A DNA stretch of 60,015 bases. Origin: Pseudomonas sp. UBA5706. GTDB lineage: Bacteria; Pseudomonadota; Gammaproteobacteria; Pseudomonadales; Pseudomonadaceae. Under the pieces are notes generated by a model. That model saw only the letters and a program-made list of their open reading frames with translations, was not told where the DNA came from and searched no databases. Each line of letters starts with the position of its first letter. Positions within the stretch are counted from its first letter, which is position 1. A program made the position numbers and the translations under genes. The DNA lies in the NCBI RefSeq assembly GCF_002419965.1, contig NZ_DIHC01000054.1, positions 1 to 60,015 of the forward strand, given 5' to 3'. Below, in pieces: positions 25,872 through 35,689 of this stretch.

Positions 25872-26513
25872 TCAATTGAATGGCAATGGTGTAAAGCCGG
25901 TGGAAATCATCATGTCTTGCGCTTCATACGCCGCGCGCACCGGCGCAAAGGAGCGTCGATGAATCGGCGTCGGCCCCAGCCGCGCCAACGCTTCCAGATG
26001 AACCGGCGTGGGATACCCCTTATGACCACCAATGCCGTAGCCCGGATAAACCAGCTCCAGCGCGGCCATTTCCCGATCACGAGAGACCTTGGCGAGAATC
26101 GATGCCGCAGCGATGGCCGGCACCTGCCCGTCCCCTTGAATGACCGGCGCGCTAGGCACCGACAGCTGCGGGCAACGGTTACCGTCGATAAGTGCCAGCT
26201 TGGGCGTGATCAACAATCCTTCGACTGCGCGCTTCATCGCCAGCATCGTGGCGTGCAAGATGTTCAACTCGTCGATCTCGTGCACTTCAGCCCGCGCGAT
26301 GTGCCAGCACAGGGCCTTTTCGCAGATCTCGTCGAACAGCTTTTCGCGCTTGGCTTCAGTGAGTTTTTTCGAATCGTTAAGACCCACAATCGGGCGCTTG
26401 GGATCGAGGATCACCGCAGCGGTCACCACAGCGCCGCACAGCGGACCACGGCCCACCTCATCGACACCGGCGACCAGTTCCTCGACCAGATTGAAATCCA
26501 GACCCATTTGCAT
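25872..26513 (-). CDS. rnhB: Ribonuclease HII
   Basis: Cuts RNA in RNA-DNA hybrids and removes single ribonucleotides from DNA. The 213 residues contain Asp18-Glu19 in AGVDEVGRGPLCGAV and a third acid in SILAKVSRDREM/LIDGNRCP regions. The ATG at 26513 is used; a second ATG lies two codons later. It follows lpxB by 11 bases in the lpx operon, as in most gammaproteobacteria. Confidence 0.96.
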   Translation of the reverse strand: MQMGLDFNLVEELVAGVDEVGRGPLCGAVVTAAVILDPKRPIVGLNDSKKLTEAKREKLFDEICEKALCWHIARAEVHEIDELNILHATMLAMKRAVEGLLITPKLALIDGNRCPQLSVPSAPVIQGDGQVPAIAAASILAKVSRDREMAALELVYPGYGIGGHKGYPTPVHLEALARLGPTPIHRRSFAPVRAAYEAQDMMISTGFTPLPFN

Positions 26514-26524
26514 TGATTACACAC

Positions 26525-27661
26525 TCATCGTGAAGGCGATGGGCCAATCAGGCTCAATACCGCATCGGCGGCCTGATTGGACGCATCGCGACGCAAGGTA
26601 CGGTGAATTTCGTCGAACCCGACAGTCTGCTCCTCGCCATTGTCGAGCAACGGCAGCAGGGTTTGCGCAAGGGTGTCGGCAGTCGCTGCGTCCTGCAGAA
26701 GCTCAGGAACCAGCAAACGCTGGGCCAACAGGTTCGGCAGCGACACATACGGACTTTTCACCATCCGCTTGAGTATCCAGTAAGTCAGCGGTGCCAGACG
26801 ATAGGCAACCACCATCGGTCGTTTGTACAGCAACGCTTCCAGCGTCGCGGTTCCCGAGGCGATCAGGACCGCATCGCAGGCAGCCAAGGCAACATGGGAG
26901 CGGCCCTCGAGCAACGTCAGTGGCAGATCGCGGCCCTGTAGCAGTTGTTCGATTTGCGCACGACGCTGGGGACTGGCGCATGGCAGAACGAAACGCAGAT
27001 CTGGACGTCGCGCCAGCAGACGCTCTGCGGTATCGAAGAACAGTGCGCCCAGCCGCCCGACTTCACCGCCACGGCTGCCGGGCATCAGTGCCACGACGGG
27101 GCCTTCGCCGAACCCCAGTTCGGCGCGGGCTGCCTGTCGATCGGCTTCAAGGGGAATGGTGTCCGCCAGCGGGTGCCCGACAAAGCGTACCGGCACGCCC
27201 TTCTCTTCGTAGAATCTTGCCTCGAAGGGCAGCAAGGTCAGCATCAGATCACAGCCTTCGCGAATCTTCAGCACGCGCTTCTGCCGCCACGCCCAAACGG
27301 ATGGGCTGACGTAGTGCACGGTCTTAATCCCGGCTTGACGCAGTTTGAGCTCTATATTCAGGGTGAAATCAGGGGCGTCGATACCGATGAAGACATCCGG
27401 CTTTGCATCGATCAGGGTCTGGATCAGCAGCTTACGCCGCGCCAGCAACTCCTTGAGCCGGCCCAGCACTTCCACCAGTCCCATGACCGACAGGCGCTCC
27501 ATGGGGAAGTAGGAGGCCATGCCTTCAGCTTCCATGAGCGGACCACCGACACCGATGAATTGTGCGTCAGGATGTCGGGCTTTGATGGCATGCATCAAAC
27601 CCGATCCGAGAATGTCGCCGGAAGCTTCCCCGGCGACCAGCGCGATACGCAGTACACTCAT
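26525..27661 (-). CDS. lpxB: Lipid-A-disaccharide synthase
   Basis: Joins UDP-2,3-diacylglucosamine and lipid X to form the lipid A disaccharide at the inner membrane. The 378 residues are a GT19-family glycosyltransferase with VAGEASGDILG, GVGGPLMEAEG, VGHPLADTIP and the PGSRGGEV acceptor/donor motif. Two bases separate it from lpxA, so they are co-translated. Confidence 0.97.
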   Translation of the reverse strand: MSVLRIALVAGEASGDILGSGLMHAIKARHPDAQFIGVGGPLMEAEGMASYFPMERLSVMGLVEVLGRLKELLARRKLLIQTLIDAKPDVFIGIDAPDFTLNIELKLRQAGIKTVHYVSPSVWAWRQKRVLKIREGCDLMLTLLPFEARFYEEKGVPVRFVGHPLADTIPLEADRQAARAELGFGEGPVVALMPGSRGGEVGRLGALFFDTAERLLARRPDLRFVLPCASPQRRAQIEQLLQGRDLPLTLLEGRSHVALAACDAVLIASGTATLEALLYKRPMVVAYRLAPLTYWILKRMVKSPYVSLPNLLAQRLLVPELLQDAATADTLAQTLLPLLDNGEEQTVGFDEIHRTLRRDASNQAADAVLSLIGPSPSR

Positions 27662-27663
27662 GG

Positions 27664-28440
27664 TTAACGGGTGATGCCGCGGGTCGAGTTCTGAATGGAC
27701 TCAAGGAACAACGCAACTTCCGTAAACCTTGAAGCGGGCTCGGCGAGTTCGACCACGGCCTGCTCCACCGTCAGGCCCTGGCGATAAACCGTTTTGTAGG
27801 CGCGACGCAGCGCGTGGATCGCATCGTCGGAGAAACCGCGACGGCGCATGCCTTCGAAGTTCATGCTACGCGCTTGTGCCGGGCTGCCGAATACGGTGAC
27901 GAACGCAGGAACGTCCTTGCCGATGGCCGTGCCCATGCCGGAAAAGCTGTGAGCGCCGATATGGCAGTACTGATGAACCAGTGTAAAACCCGACAGGATC
28001 GCCCAGTCAGCCACATGGACATGGCCCGCCAATGCCGTGTTGTTGACCAGGATGCAGTGATTGCCGATGACGCTATCGTGCCCGATGTGGGCATAGGCCA
28101 TGATCAGGTTGTGATCACCAATCGTGGTTTCAGCGCGGTCCTGAATGGTGCCACGATGGATCGTGACGCCTTCGCGAATCACGTTGTGGTCACCGATGAC
28201 CAGACGTGTCGCCTCACCCTTGTACTTGAGATCAGGGGTGTCCTCACCTACCGAGGAAAACTGGTAAATGTGGTTGTGTTTACCGATTCTGGTCGGGCCG
28301 CGCAGGATCACATGGGGACCAATCACCGTACCCTCGCCAATTTCCACACCGGGCCCGACGATCGACCACGGGCCGACCTCCACATTGGCAGCCAGAACGG
28401 CCGTCGGATCGATGATTGCGCGAGGGTCAATCAAACTCAT
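27664..28440 (-). CDS. lpxA: UDP-N-acetylglucosamine O-acyltransferase LpxA
   Basis: First step of lipid A synthesis: moves 3-hydroxyacyl from ACP to UDP-GlcNAc. The 258 residues form a left-handed beta-helix of hexapeptide repeats (residues about 5-185) and a C-terminal helical domain. The catalytic base is His121 in AHIGHDSVIGN. It shares an ATGA overlap with fabZ. Confidence 0.97.
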   Translation of the reverse strand: MSLIDPRAIIDPTAVLAANVEVGPWSIVGPGVEIGEGTVIGPHVILRGPTRIGKHNHIYQFSSVGEDTPDLKYKGEATRLVIGDHNVIREGVTIHRGTIQDRAETTIGDHNLIMAYAHIGHDSVIGNHCILVNNTALAGHVHVADWAILSGFTLVHQYCHIGAHSFSGMGTAIGKDVPAFVTVFGSPAQARSMNFEGMRRRGFSDDAIHALRRAYKTVYRQGLTVEQAVVELAEPASRFTEVALFLESIQNSTRGITR

Positions 28441-28877
28441 AGCTTACGTTCCGCACAGATGATTTCTGCGGAGCATACCGGCTTGCCGTCTACCGAAGCC
28501 TGGCAATCGAACTTCCAGATCTGACGCTTGCAACTGAGAAACTTCGCTTCAAGGATCAACTGGTCGCCTGGTAATACTGGCTGGCGAAACCGCAGCTTGT
28601 CGGAGCCCACGAAGTAATACAGGGTGCCGTCAGCCGGCTTCACGTCAAGCATTTTGAAACCGAGGATGCCCGCTGCCTGCGCCATCGCCTCGATGATCAA
28701 CACGCCCGGCATGATCGGATGCTGGGGAAAGTGACCATTGAAGAAGGGTTCATTGATGCTGACATTCTTATAGGCACGAATGCTTTTATTCTCAACATCC
28801 AGCTCCACCACACGATCCACCAAAAGGAATGGATAACGGTGGGGCAGATATTCGCGAATTTCGTTGATGTCCATCAT
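28437..28877 (-). CDS. fabZ: 3-hydroxyacyl-[acyl-carrier-protein] dehydratase FabZ
   Basis: Dehydrates 3-hydroxyacyl-ACP in fatty acid elongation. The start at 28877 (MMDINEIREYLPHRYPF) gives the family's usual 146 residues. The hot-dog fold carries catalytic His49 in FNGHFPQHP and Glu63 in LIIEAMAQ. FabZ competes with LpxA for 3-hydroxyacyl-ACP, and the two genes overlap by four bases. Confidence 0.97.
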   Translation of the reverse strand: MMDINEIREYLPHRYPFLLVDRVVELDVENKSIRAYKNVSINEPFFNGHFPQHPIMPGVLIIEAMAQAAGILGFKMLDVKPADGTLYYFVGSDKLRFRQPVLPGDQLILEAKFLSCKRQIWKFDCQASVDGKPVCSAEIICAERKL

Positions 28878-28989
28878 TTCGAGAGCAAGCCTGTAGTAAA
28901 GATTGGGAGTGCGCGACAAATGCGCAGCACTCCTCTAGCAAATCAAGGAGGCAGTTTATCGGCTGTGCACACTTGATAAGAAAAAGGTA

Positions 28990-30045
28990 TCAGCCATCAG
29001 ATGAAGCTTTACCGCCTGAGGTCACTGCCTCGACAATCTTTTCTAGCTGTTGCAGCCGCCGTGACATGTCGTCGAGCTGGCGAATCCGAGCAGCGCTTTT
29101 TCGCCATTCTGCAGCTGGCTGCATAGCGGTCCCGGAAGAATAGGAACCAGGCTCGGTAATTGAACGGGTCACCATGGTCATACCAGTGATGAACACGTTA
29201 TCGCAAATCTCGATATGCCCGACCAGCCCGACACCGCCGGCGAGCATACAGTGTTTACCGATCTTCGCGCTGCCGGAAATGCCCACGCACGCCGCCATGG
29301 CCGTGTGGTCGCCCACCTGAACGTTGTGCGCGATCTGAATCTGGTTATCCAGCTTCACACCATTGCCAATGCGGGTATCGTCCATGGCACCGCGGTCGAT
29401 GGCAGTGTTCACGCCGATCTCGACATCGTCTCCAATGGTGACCCCACCGATCTGCGCGATCTTTTGCCAGACACCTTTTTCGTTGGCGAAGCCGAAACCC
29501 TCACCACCGAGCACAGCGCCGGACTGGACCACCACACGCTGGCCGATCCGCACATCGTGGTACAGCGTCACGCGAGGCGCGAGCCAGCCACCTTCGCCGA
29601 TCACACTGCGGGCACCAACGTAGCAGTGAGCACCGAGTGTGACGCCTGCTGCAACACGGGCACCGCTTTCGATAATCACGTAGGGACCGATACTGGCAGC
29701 CGCATCGACCACCGCGTCGTCAGCCACGACTGCCGTTGGATGAATACCGGCAGCAGCCTTGGGCTTCGGATCGAACAGGTGGGAAATACGTGCGTATGCC
29801 AGATAGGGATCAGCGATCAGCAGTGCATCCCCCGCATAGCCTTCGGCATCTGCAGGCTTGAGAAGCACCGCAGCGGATTGGCTGGTCGCGAGGAATTTTC
29901 GATACTGGGGATTGGCCAGAAAACTCACTTGGCCGGGACCCGCCTCCTGCAAGGTGGCGAGTCCGGATATTTCCTTGTCCGCCGGGCCACGTAGCGTGGC
30001 ACCGAGGAACTCGGCCAGATGGCCGAGTGTGATGGGCGCAGTCAT
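28990..30045 (-). CDS. lpxD: UDP-3-O-(3-hydroxyacyl)glucosamine N-acyltransferase LpxD
   Basis: Third acylation step of lipid A synthesis. The 351 residues have an N-terminal uridine-binding domain (about 1-100), a hexapeptide-repeat beta-helix (about 100-300) with the catalytic His in IQIAHNVQVGDHTAMAA, and a C-terminal helix. It starts 4 bases after skp ends; the gap to fabZ is 112 bases with nothing notable. Confidence 0.97.
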   Translation of the reverse strand: MTAPITLGHLAEFLGATLRGPADKEISGLATLQEAGPGQVSFLANPQYRKFLATSQSAAVLLKPADAEGYAGDALLIADPYLAYARISHLFDPKPKAAAGIHPTAVVADDAVVDAAASIGPYVIIESGARVAAGVTLGAHCYVGARSVIGEGGWLAPRVTLYHDVRIGQRVVVQSGAVLGGEGFGFANEKGVWQKIAQIGGVTIGDDVEIGVNTAIDRGAMDDTRIGNGVKLDNQIQIAHNVQVGDHTAMAACVGISGSAKIGKHCMLAGGVGLVGHIEICDNVFITGMTMVTRSITEPGSYSSGTAMQPAAEWRKSAARIRQLDDMSRRLQQLEKIVEAVTSGGKASSDG

Positions 30046-30049
30046 GAAA

Positions 30050-30553
30050 TTACTTCAGCTGGTTCATGCGCTCGATAACCTGACGAGTGACGTCGTACTG
30101 TGGCTTGACGTCAATCACCGCACCGCGCTCGAATACCAGGTCGAAACCGCCCTTCTTGATCACTTCCTCTACTGCCTGGTCCAGCTTTGGCTTCAGTTGC
30201 TTGAGCATTTCGCGGTCGGCAACGGCTTTGGCTTCGTTCAGCTCCTTGGACTGGAACTGGAAGTCACGGGCCTTCTGCTTGAAGTCCAGTTCCAGCTTTT
30301 CGCGCTCAGGCTGGGCCATCTTGTCGCCACCAGCCACCAGACGATCCTGAATGCCTTTAGCACTGCTTTCCAGCGCCTTGAGCTTGGTCAACTGAGGGCC
30401 GAATTTTTTCTCGGCATCGACTGCATATTTCTTGGCTGCATCCGACTCAAGCAGCGCCATTTGATAGTTCAGTACGGCGATCTTCATGTCGGCGAACGCG
30501 GGGCCCGCGATCAGAACGGTTGCCAGCAGTGCCAATTGGGTCAACTTACGCAC
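30050..30553 (-). CDS. skp: Periplasmic chaperone Skp/OmpH
   Basis: Holds unfolded outer-membrane proteins in the periplasm for delivery to BamA. The 167 residues start with a signal peptide cut after AFA (residue 21-22), followed by a short beta region (MKIAVLNYQMALLESD) and the long charged coiled-coil tentacles (about 50-130). Between bamA and lpxD, the conserved position. Confidence 0.94.
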   Translation of the reverse strand: MRKLTQLALLATVLIAGPAFADMKIAVLNYQMALLESDAAKKYAVDAEKKFGPQLTKLKALESSAKGIQDRLVAGGDKMAQPEREKLELDFKQKARDFQFQSKELNEAKAVADREMLKQLKPKLDQAVEEVIKKGGFDLVFERGAVIDVKPQYDVTRQVIERMNQLK

Positions 30554-30599
30554 GTTGTAACTCCTACAGAATCCGTTGTCGTGATCAGTGATCAGACCC

Positions 30600-32978
30600 T
30601 TAGAAGGTCTGACCGAGAGAGAATTGGAAGACCTGGGTTTCGGTGCTGTCGTCCGGCTTCTTGACTGGCATAGCCAGAGCGAAACTCAATGGGCCCAGAG
30701 CGGTAATCCAGGTTACGCCTACGCCGACAGAGCTTGCCAGACCTGAAAGATCAGGGCCGTTACACTCTACCTTTTCGTTATTCGCAGTGAACTTCGTGGA
30801 CCCACAATTGGTACTGAATACATTACCCACGTCCCAGAACAACGACGTCCTCAACGACCGTTGATCTTTCACAAACGGGAGCGGGAAGAGAATCTCGGCG
30901 CCACCAGTGATCAGCACGTTACCGCCGAATGGGAGCGGATCCTGGTCCGGATCCAGAGCTGTACCTTTAGAAGTATTTAGCTTACTAGGCGTACTACGCG
31001 GGCCCAATGTGCTGTCCTTGAAACCACGAACCGAGTTGAAGCCACCCGCGTAGTAGTTCTCGTAGAACGGCAGGCCAGACGTCGAGCCGAAGCCGTCGCC
31101 ATAACCCAGCTCCGAGTGCAAACGAAGGGTGGTGCTGTTGGTGATCGGGTGGAATAACTGGCCACGGTAGTCGAGCTTATAGAACGACAGGTCGCTGCCG
31201 GGAATGGTGGTTTCCAGCGTCAGGCTCTGCGAGTGACCACGTGTCGGTAGCGTGCCCTTGTTCAACGTGGACTCGGACCAGCCAACAGACGCTTTGAAGT
31301 TGGTGAAACTGTCGCCTTCTTTTTCCAGGAAGTCGAAAATTTCGTCAACGGTATAGGTACCGGTGTTGATCTCGTCCTTCTGTACCGACAGACCGAAGTT
31401 CAGACGCGCGGTTTCACTGATCGGGTAGCCCATGTTGATCCCGGCACCCAGGCTGTCTACCGAGTAGCTCGCCACGTCGACATCGAGGTCATCGTAGTTG
31501 GTCTTGCGATAGAACGCGCTGTAGCCCAGGCTCACACCGTCCGGTGTGAAGTACGGATCGACATAGCTGAAGTTGTAGCGGGTCTGGTATTCACTTTTGG
31601 TCAAGCCGATGCTGACCTTATTACCCGTACCCAGGAAGTTGTTCTGGCTGATCGAGCCGCCGAGGATCAAGCCCGCGCTTTGCGCGAAGCCCACGCTTGC
31701 GGTGATCGAACCGGAAGCTTGCTCTTCCACGGCATAGTTCACGTCAACCTGATCGTCAGTGCCCGGCACCGCAGGTGTTTCAACATTCACTTCCTTGAAG
31801 AAGCCCAGACGATCGAGACGGGTCTTGGACTGATCGATCAGGTAGGTAGAAGCCCAACCCCCTTCCATCTGACGCATCTCGCGACGCAGCACCTCATCCG
31901 CAGTCTTGGTGTTGCCGCGGAAGTTGATGCGGTTCACGTAAGCACGCTTGCCAGGATCGACAGCGAAGGTGATGTCCACGGTGTGGTCTTCATCGTTCGG
32001 CGTCGGTATGCCGTTGACGTTGGCGAAGGTATAGCCCTCGTTGCCCAGACGACGAGTGATCAGTTCAGAAGTGGTAGTCATGACCTTGCGCGAGAACACC
32101 TGGCCTGGCTTGACCAGCAACAGCGACTTGACCTGGTCTTCCGGCACCTTGAGATCACCGCTCAGCTTGACCGATTTGACGCTGTACTTTTCGCCTTCAT
32201 GGATATTGACGGTGATGTAAACGCTTTTCTTGTCGGGCGTGATCGAGACCTGGGTCGAGGCGATATCCATATTGATATAGCCGCGGTCGAGGTAGTACGA
32301 ACGCAGACGCTCCAGGTCGCCGGACAGTTTTTCCCGGGCGTACTTGTCGTCGTTCTTGAAGAAGGAAAGCCAATTGGTGGTTTTCAATTCGAACAGGTCA
32401 ACCAGATCCTGCTCGGGGAACACCGAGTTGCCCACCACATTGATGTGCTGGATCGCGGCGACTGCGCCTTCGTTAATATTGATCTTCAGACCTACGCGGT
32501 TACGTGGCTGAGGAACGACTTCGGTGGCGACTTCCGCCGAATAGCGGCCTTGAGCGACATACTGACGCTGCAGTTCGTTACGAACGCCTTCAAGGGTTGC
32601 CCGCTGGAAGATCTCGCCTTCTGCCAACCCCGATTGCTTGAGCCCTTTCATCAAGTCTTCGGTAGTGATCGCCTTGTTGCCATCGATCTCGATGCTCGCA
32701 ACCGATGGGCGCTCGACCACGGTGATCACCAGAACGTCGCCGTCGCGGCCCAGCTGGATATCCTGGAAAAATCCGGTTTTGAACAGTGCACGCGTGGCAT
32801 CCACAAGACGCGCGTCATCGGCCTGCTCACCCACGTTCAACGGCAGCGCGCCGAAGACACTACCAGCGGACACCCGCTGCAGGCCGTTGACACGGATATC
32901 GGAGATAGTGAAGGACTCGGCGTGAACTTCGGCGATCATCAGTACGGCAAGAACCGCAGTTAGCAGCAGACGTTTCAT
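30600..32978 (-). CDS. bamA: Outer membrane protein assembly factor BamA
   Basis: Central Omp85 protein of the BAM complex that folds beta-barrels into the outer membrane. The start at 32978 is fixed by a signal peptide (MKRLLLTAVLAVLMIAEVHA); this gives 792 residues, while the longer open frame has no signal. Five POTRA domains (about 21-425) are followed by the 16-strand barrel, including the GYGDGFGSTSGLPFYENYY and VRGF (loop 6) segments, and the protein ends in the aromatic beta-signal FSLGQTF. It lies between rseP and skp. Confidence 0.97.
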   Translation of the reverse strand: MKRLLLTAVLAVLMIAEVHAESFTISDIRVNGLQRVSAGSVFGALPLNVGEQADDARLVDATRALFKTGFFQDIQLGRDGDVLVITVVERPSVASIEIDGNKAITTEDLMKGLKQSGLAEGEIFQRATLEGVRNELQRQYVAQGRYSAEVATEVVPQPRNRVGLKININEGAVAAIQHINVVGNSVFPEQDLVDLFELKTTNWLSFFKNDDKYAREKLSGDLERLRSYYLDRGYINMDIASTQVSITPDKKSVYITVNIHEGEKYSVKSVKLSGDLKVPEDQVKSLLLVKPGQVFSRKVMTTTSELITRRLGNEGYTFANVNGIPTPNDEDHTVDITFAVDPGKRAYVNRINFRGNTKTADEVLRREMRQMEGGWASTYLIDQSKTRLDRLGFFKEVNVETPAVPGTDDQVDVNYAVEEQASGSITASVGFAQSAGLILGGSISQNNFLGTGNKVSIGLTKSEYQTRYNFSYVDPYFTPDGVSLGYSAFYRKTNYDDLDVDVASYSVDSLGAGINMGYPISETARLNFGLSVQKDEINTGTYTVDEIFDFLEKEGDSFTNFKASVGWSESTLNKGTLPTRGHSQSLTLETTIPGSDLSFYKLDYRGQLFHPITNSTTLRLHSELGYGDGFGSTSGLPFYENYYAGGFNSVRGFKDSTLGPRSTPSKLNTSKGTALDPDQDPLPFGGNVLITGGAEILFPLPFVKDQRSLRTSLFWDVGNVFSTNCGSTKFTANNEKVECNGPDLSGLASSVGVGVTWITALGPLSFALAMPVKKPDDSTETQVFQFSLGQTF

Positions 32979-33052
32979 GAAGTCCTTTCTTATTCCAACT
33001 GGCAATAAACAAACTGCCGCAAAATGCGGCAGATTCACAATTCGGCGTAGCT

Positions 33053-34405
33053 TTACAGTCGTCCCAGATCGTTGACCAGTGCGAGCAACATGACTCCAAC
33101 CACCAGACTTATACCGATCTGAGCCCCCCAGCCCTGAACCTTTTCCGACAGGGGACGACCACGCGCCCACTCGATCAGATAAAACAGCAAGTGCCCCCCG
33201 TCCAATACTGGAATGGGCAGCAAATTGAGAACCCCCAGGCTTATGCTCAGATAAGCAAGGAAATTCAGGAAGTCACCCACACCTGACTGGGCCGAAGCGC
33301 CCGCCACTTTAGCAATGGTTATCGGTCCGCTCAAGTTTTTTACCGAGAGCTCGCCGAACAACATTTTCTTCAGTGAATCGAGGGTCAGCACGCTCATGGT
33401 CCATGTACGTTGCGCACCCTCTGCCACGGCGGCCACAGGGCCGTACCTGACCTCCCTGAGCATTTCAGGTGGCCAGGCGATAGCCTTGACCCCCGCACCG
33501 AGATACCCGGCGGCTGCCTTCCCCTCCCCGCGAGCGACCAGCGTGACCGGCACGTCGAGTTTCGCATCATCGCGCTCAATACTCAGCGAAATTCGGGTAT
33601 CAGGCCGGACACGAACCCAGTCCACTACTTGCTGCCAGTCGCTGAGCGGCTGGCCGTCCAGCGCCAACAGGCGATCACCGGTTTTCAGACCAGCGGCCTG
33701 AGCCGGTCCCGCAGGATCGAGTTCGGCAAGCACAGGTGGCAGTGACGGACGCCACGGGCGAATCCCGAGTGAGCGGATAGGGTCCGGCTCGGCAGAGCCC
33801 TTGAGCCAGTTATCCAATACCAGAGAACGAGGCGTCTCGATCTCGGAGCCCTGATCGCGAACCTTCAGCGCAATGCTGCCGGTCTCACCCAGGCGACGAA
33901 CGAGCTGCAGATTGACAGCCGACCAGCCGGTCGTGTTTTCGCCATCAACCGATACAATTTCCTGTCCGGACGTCAGTCCGGCCTTGTCTGCGATGCTGCC
34001 CGCCTCCACGCCGCCGATGACCGGCCGCACTTGCTGGCTGCCCAGCATTGCCAGCACCCAGAAAAATACAATCGCCAGCAAAAAGTTCGCAACCGGCCCG
34101 GCAATGACGATGGCGATGCGCTGATAGACTGACTTGCGGTTGAAGGACTGATCGATCAGCTCGGCAGGCACTTCGCCTTCGCGCTCGTCGAGCATCTTCA
34201 CGTAGCCACCCAGAGGGATGGCAGCCACAACATACTCGGTGCCTTGACGGTCGCGCCAGCGCAACAGCGGCATGCCGAAACCCACCGAGAAGCGCAACAC
34301 CTTGACGCCACAACGCCGCGCCACCCAAAAGTGACCAAACTCGTGAAAAGTCACCAGCACGCCCAGCGCAACCAGGGTGCCAACAATCATATAGAGCGCG
34401 CTCAT
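33053..34405 (-). CDS. rseP: Site-2 metalloprotease RseP
   Basis: Inner-membrane zinc protease that cuts the anti-sigma factor within the membrane to release the envelope-stress sigma factor (called MucP in Pseudomonas). The 450 residues carry the active site HEFGH (21-25) in the first membrane segment, two PDZ domains (about 115-200 and 205-300) and the last motif LLPIPVLDGGH in a C-terminal membrane segment. It is followed by bamA, which joins envelope quality control and barrel assembly in one operon. Confidence 0.97.
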   Translation of the reverse strand: MSALYMIVGTLVALGVLVTFHEFGHFWVARRCGVKVLRFSVGFGMPLLRWRDRQGTEYVVAAIPLGGYVKMLDEREGEVPAELIDQSFNRKSVYQRIAIVIAGPVANFLLAIVFFWVLAMLGSQQVRPVIGGVEAGSIADKAGLTSGQEIVSVDGENTTGWSAVNLQLVRRLGETGSIALKVRDQGSEIETPRSLVLDNWLKGSAEPDPIRSLGIRPWRPSLPPVLAELDPAGPAQAAGLKTGDRLLALDGQPLSDWQQVVDWVRVRPDTRISLSIERDDAKLDVPVTLVARGEGKAAAGYLGAGVKAIAWPPEMLREVRYGPVAAVAEGAQRTWTMSVLTLDSLKKMLFGELSVKNLSGPITIAKVAGASAQSGVGDFLNFLAYLSISLGVLNLLPIPVLDGGHLLFYLIEWARGRPLSEKVQGWGAQIGISLVVGVMLLALVNDLGRL

Positions 34406-34498
34406 CGCTGTTCTCCGGGTGTTCGTTTGGCGTTGCAGGCCGGTACCCAGCGCGTGCCTGCTCGCGTCGATGAACCTGTACCGAGTTGCACCTGCGGG

Positions 34499-35689
34499 CT
34501 AGCGATCATTACGATCCAGCCACTGATCAGCCAGCGCCCGCGCCCTTGCGTCGATCTCGAACACCGTCTCAAGCTCGTTCACTGCAACGATAGGTTCGAG
34601 ATTCAGGACTTCGTCGATCATACTCGCGATTTCCGGAAAGCGAATACGCTGTTCCAGAAACGCCGCGACCGCGACCTCGTTGACGGCATTGAGCACTGCA
34701 GGTGCGCTGTCGCCGGCCTCGGCAGCTTGCCGTGCTAGACGCAGGCAAGGGAAGCGCACTTCGTCCGGCGCCTGGAAATCCAGGCGTGCAATACTGAACA
34801 GATCCAGCGGCGCAACCCCCGACTCGATGCGTTCGGGCCAAGCGAGCGCATGGGCGATCGGTGTACGCATGTCTGGATTACCCAACTGGGCCAGGACGGA
34901 GCCGTCCACGTAATCCACCAGGGAATGAATGACGCTCTGCGGGTGTATCACCACTTCTATGCGCGCCGGAGCGGTGTCGAACAGCCAGCAAGCCTCGATC
35001 AGCTCCAGCCCCTTGTTCATCATGCTGGCGGAGTCGACGGAAATCTTGCGCCCCATGGACCAGTTCGGATGCGCACACGCCTGCTCGGGCGAAACATGCT
35101 CCAGTTCCGGCAAAGGCGTTGCGCGAAACGGGCCACCGGACGCGGTGAGCAGGATGCGGCGCACGCCGACAGAGCCAAGACCGCCGGCGTAGTTGGCTGG
35201 CAGGCACTGAAAGATAGCGTTGTGTTCGCTGTCCAGAGGTAGCAGTACTGTGCCACTGCGTCGAACAGCCTGCATAAACAAGGCACCCGACATGACCAGG
35301 GCCTCCTTGTTAGCCAACAGCACCTTCTTGCCCGCTTCTACAGCCGCCAGCGTCGGACGTAGCCCGGCCGCACCGACGATAGCCGCGAGCACCGTGTCCA
35401 CCTGTGGGTGAGCGCTGACTTCACACAGACCACCCTCCCCTACCAATACCCGGGTATCGAGGCCAGCCGCGCGCAGATCATCCTGCAACTGGCGCGCCGC
35501 AGCGGTGGTCGGCACGACGGCGAACTGCGGCGCATGACGAACGCAAAGCGCCAGCAACTCAGCCAGGCGCGTAAAGCCGGTGAGCGCAAACACCTTGTAA
35601 CGTGAGGGATGCCGGGCGACGACGTCGAGGGTACTCAGGCCGACCGAGCCCGTCGCGCCCAGGACAGTAATCTGTTGAGGCTGACTCAC
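34499..35689 (-). CDS. dxr: 1-deoxy-D-xylulose 5-phosphate reductoisomerase
   Basis: Second step of the MEP isoprenoid pathway, NADPH-dependent. The GTG at 35689 is chosen because it overlaps the cdsA stop as GTGA and gives the family's usual 396 residues (SQPQQITVLGATGSVGLS). The NADPH loop, NKEALVMSG, PLDSEHNAIFQ metal-site region and SMGRKISVDSASMMNKGLELIEA are present. Also called ispC. Confidence 0.97.
   Translation of the reverse strand: MSQPQQITVLGATGSVGLSTLDVVARHPSRYKVFALTGFTRLAELLALCVRHAPQFAVVPTTAAARQLQDDLRAAGLDTRVLVGEGGLCEVSAHPQVDTVLAAIVGAAGLRPTLAAVEAGKKVLLANKEALVMSGALFMQAVRRSGTVLLPLDSEHNAIFQCLPANYAGGLGSVGVRRILLTASGGPFRATPLPELEHVSPEQACAHPNWSMGRKISVDSASMMNKGLELIEACWLFDTAPARIEVVIHPQSVIHSLVDYVDGSVLAQLGNPDMRTPIAHALAWPERIESGVAPLDLFSIARLDFQAPDEVRFPCLRLARQAAEAGDSAPAVLNAVNEVAVAAFLEQRIRFPEIASMIDEVLNLEPIVAVNELETVFEIDARARALADQWLDRNDR

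Noticed and set aside
30050..32963. Long plus-strand open frames opposite skp and bamA
   Set aside because: Low-complexity translations with no domain, mirroring the codon pattern of the minus-strand genes.
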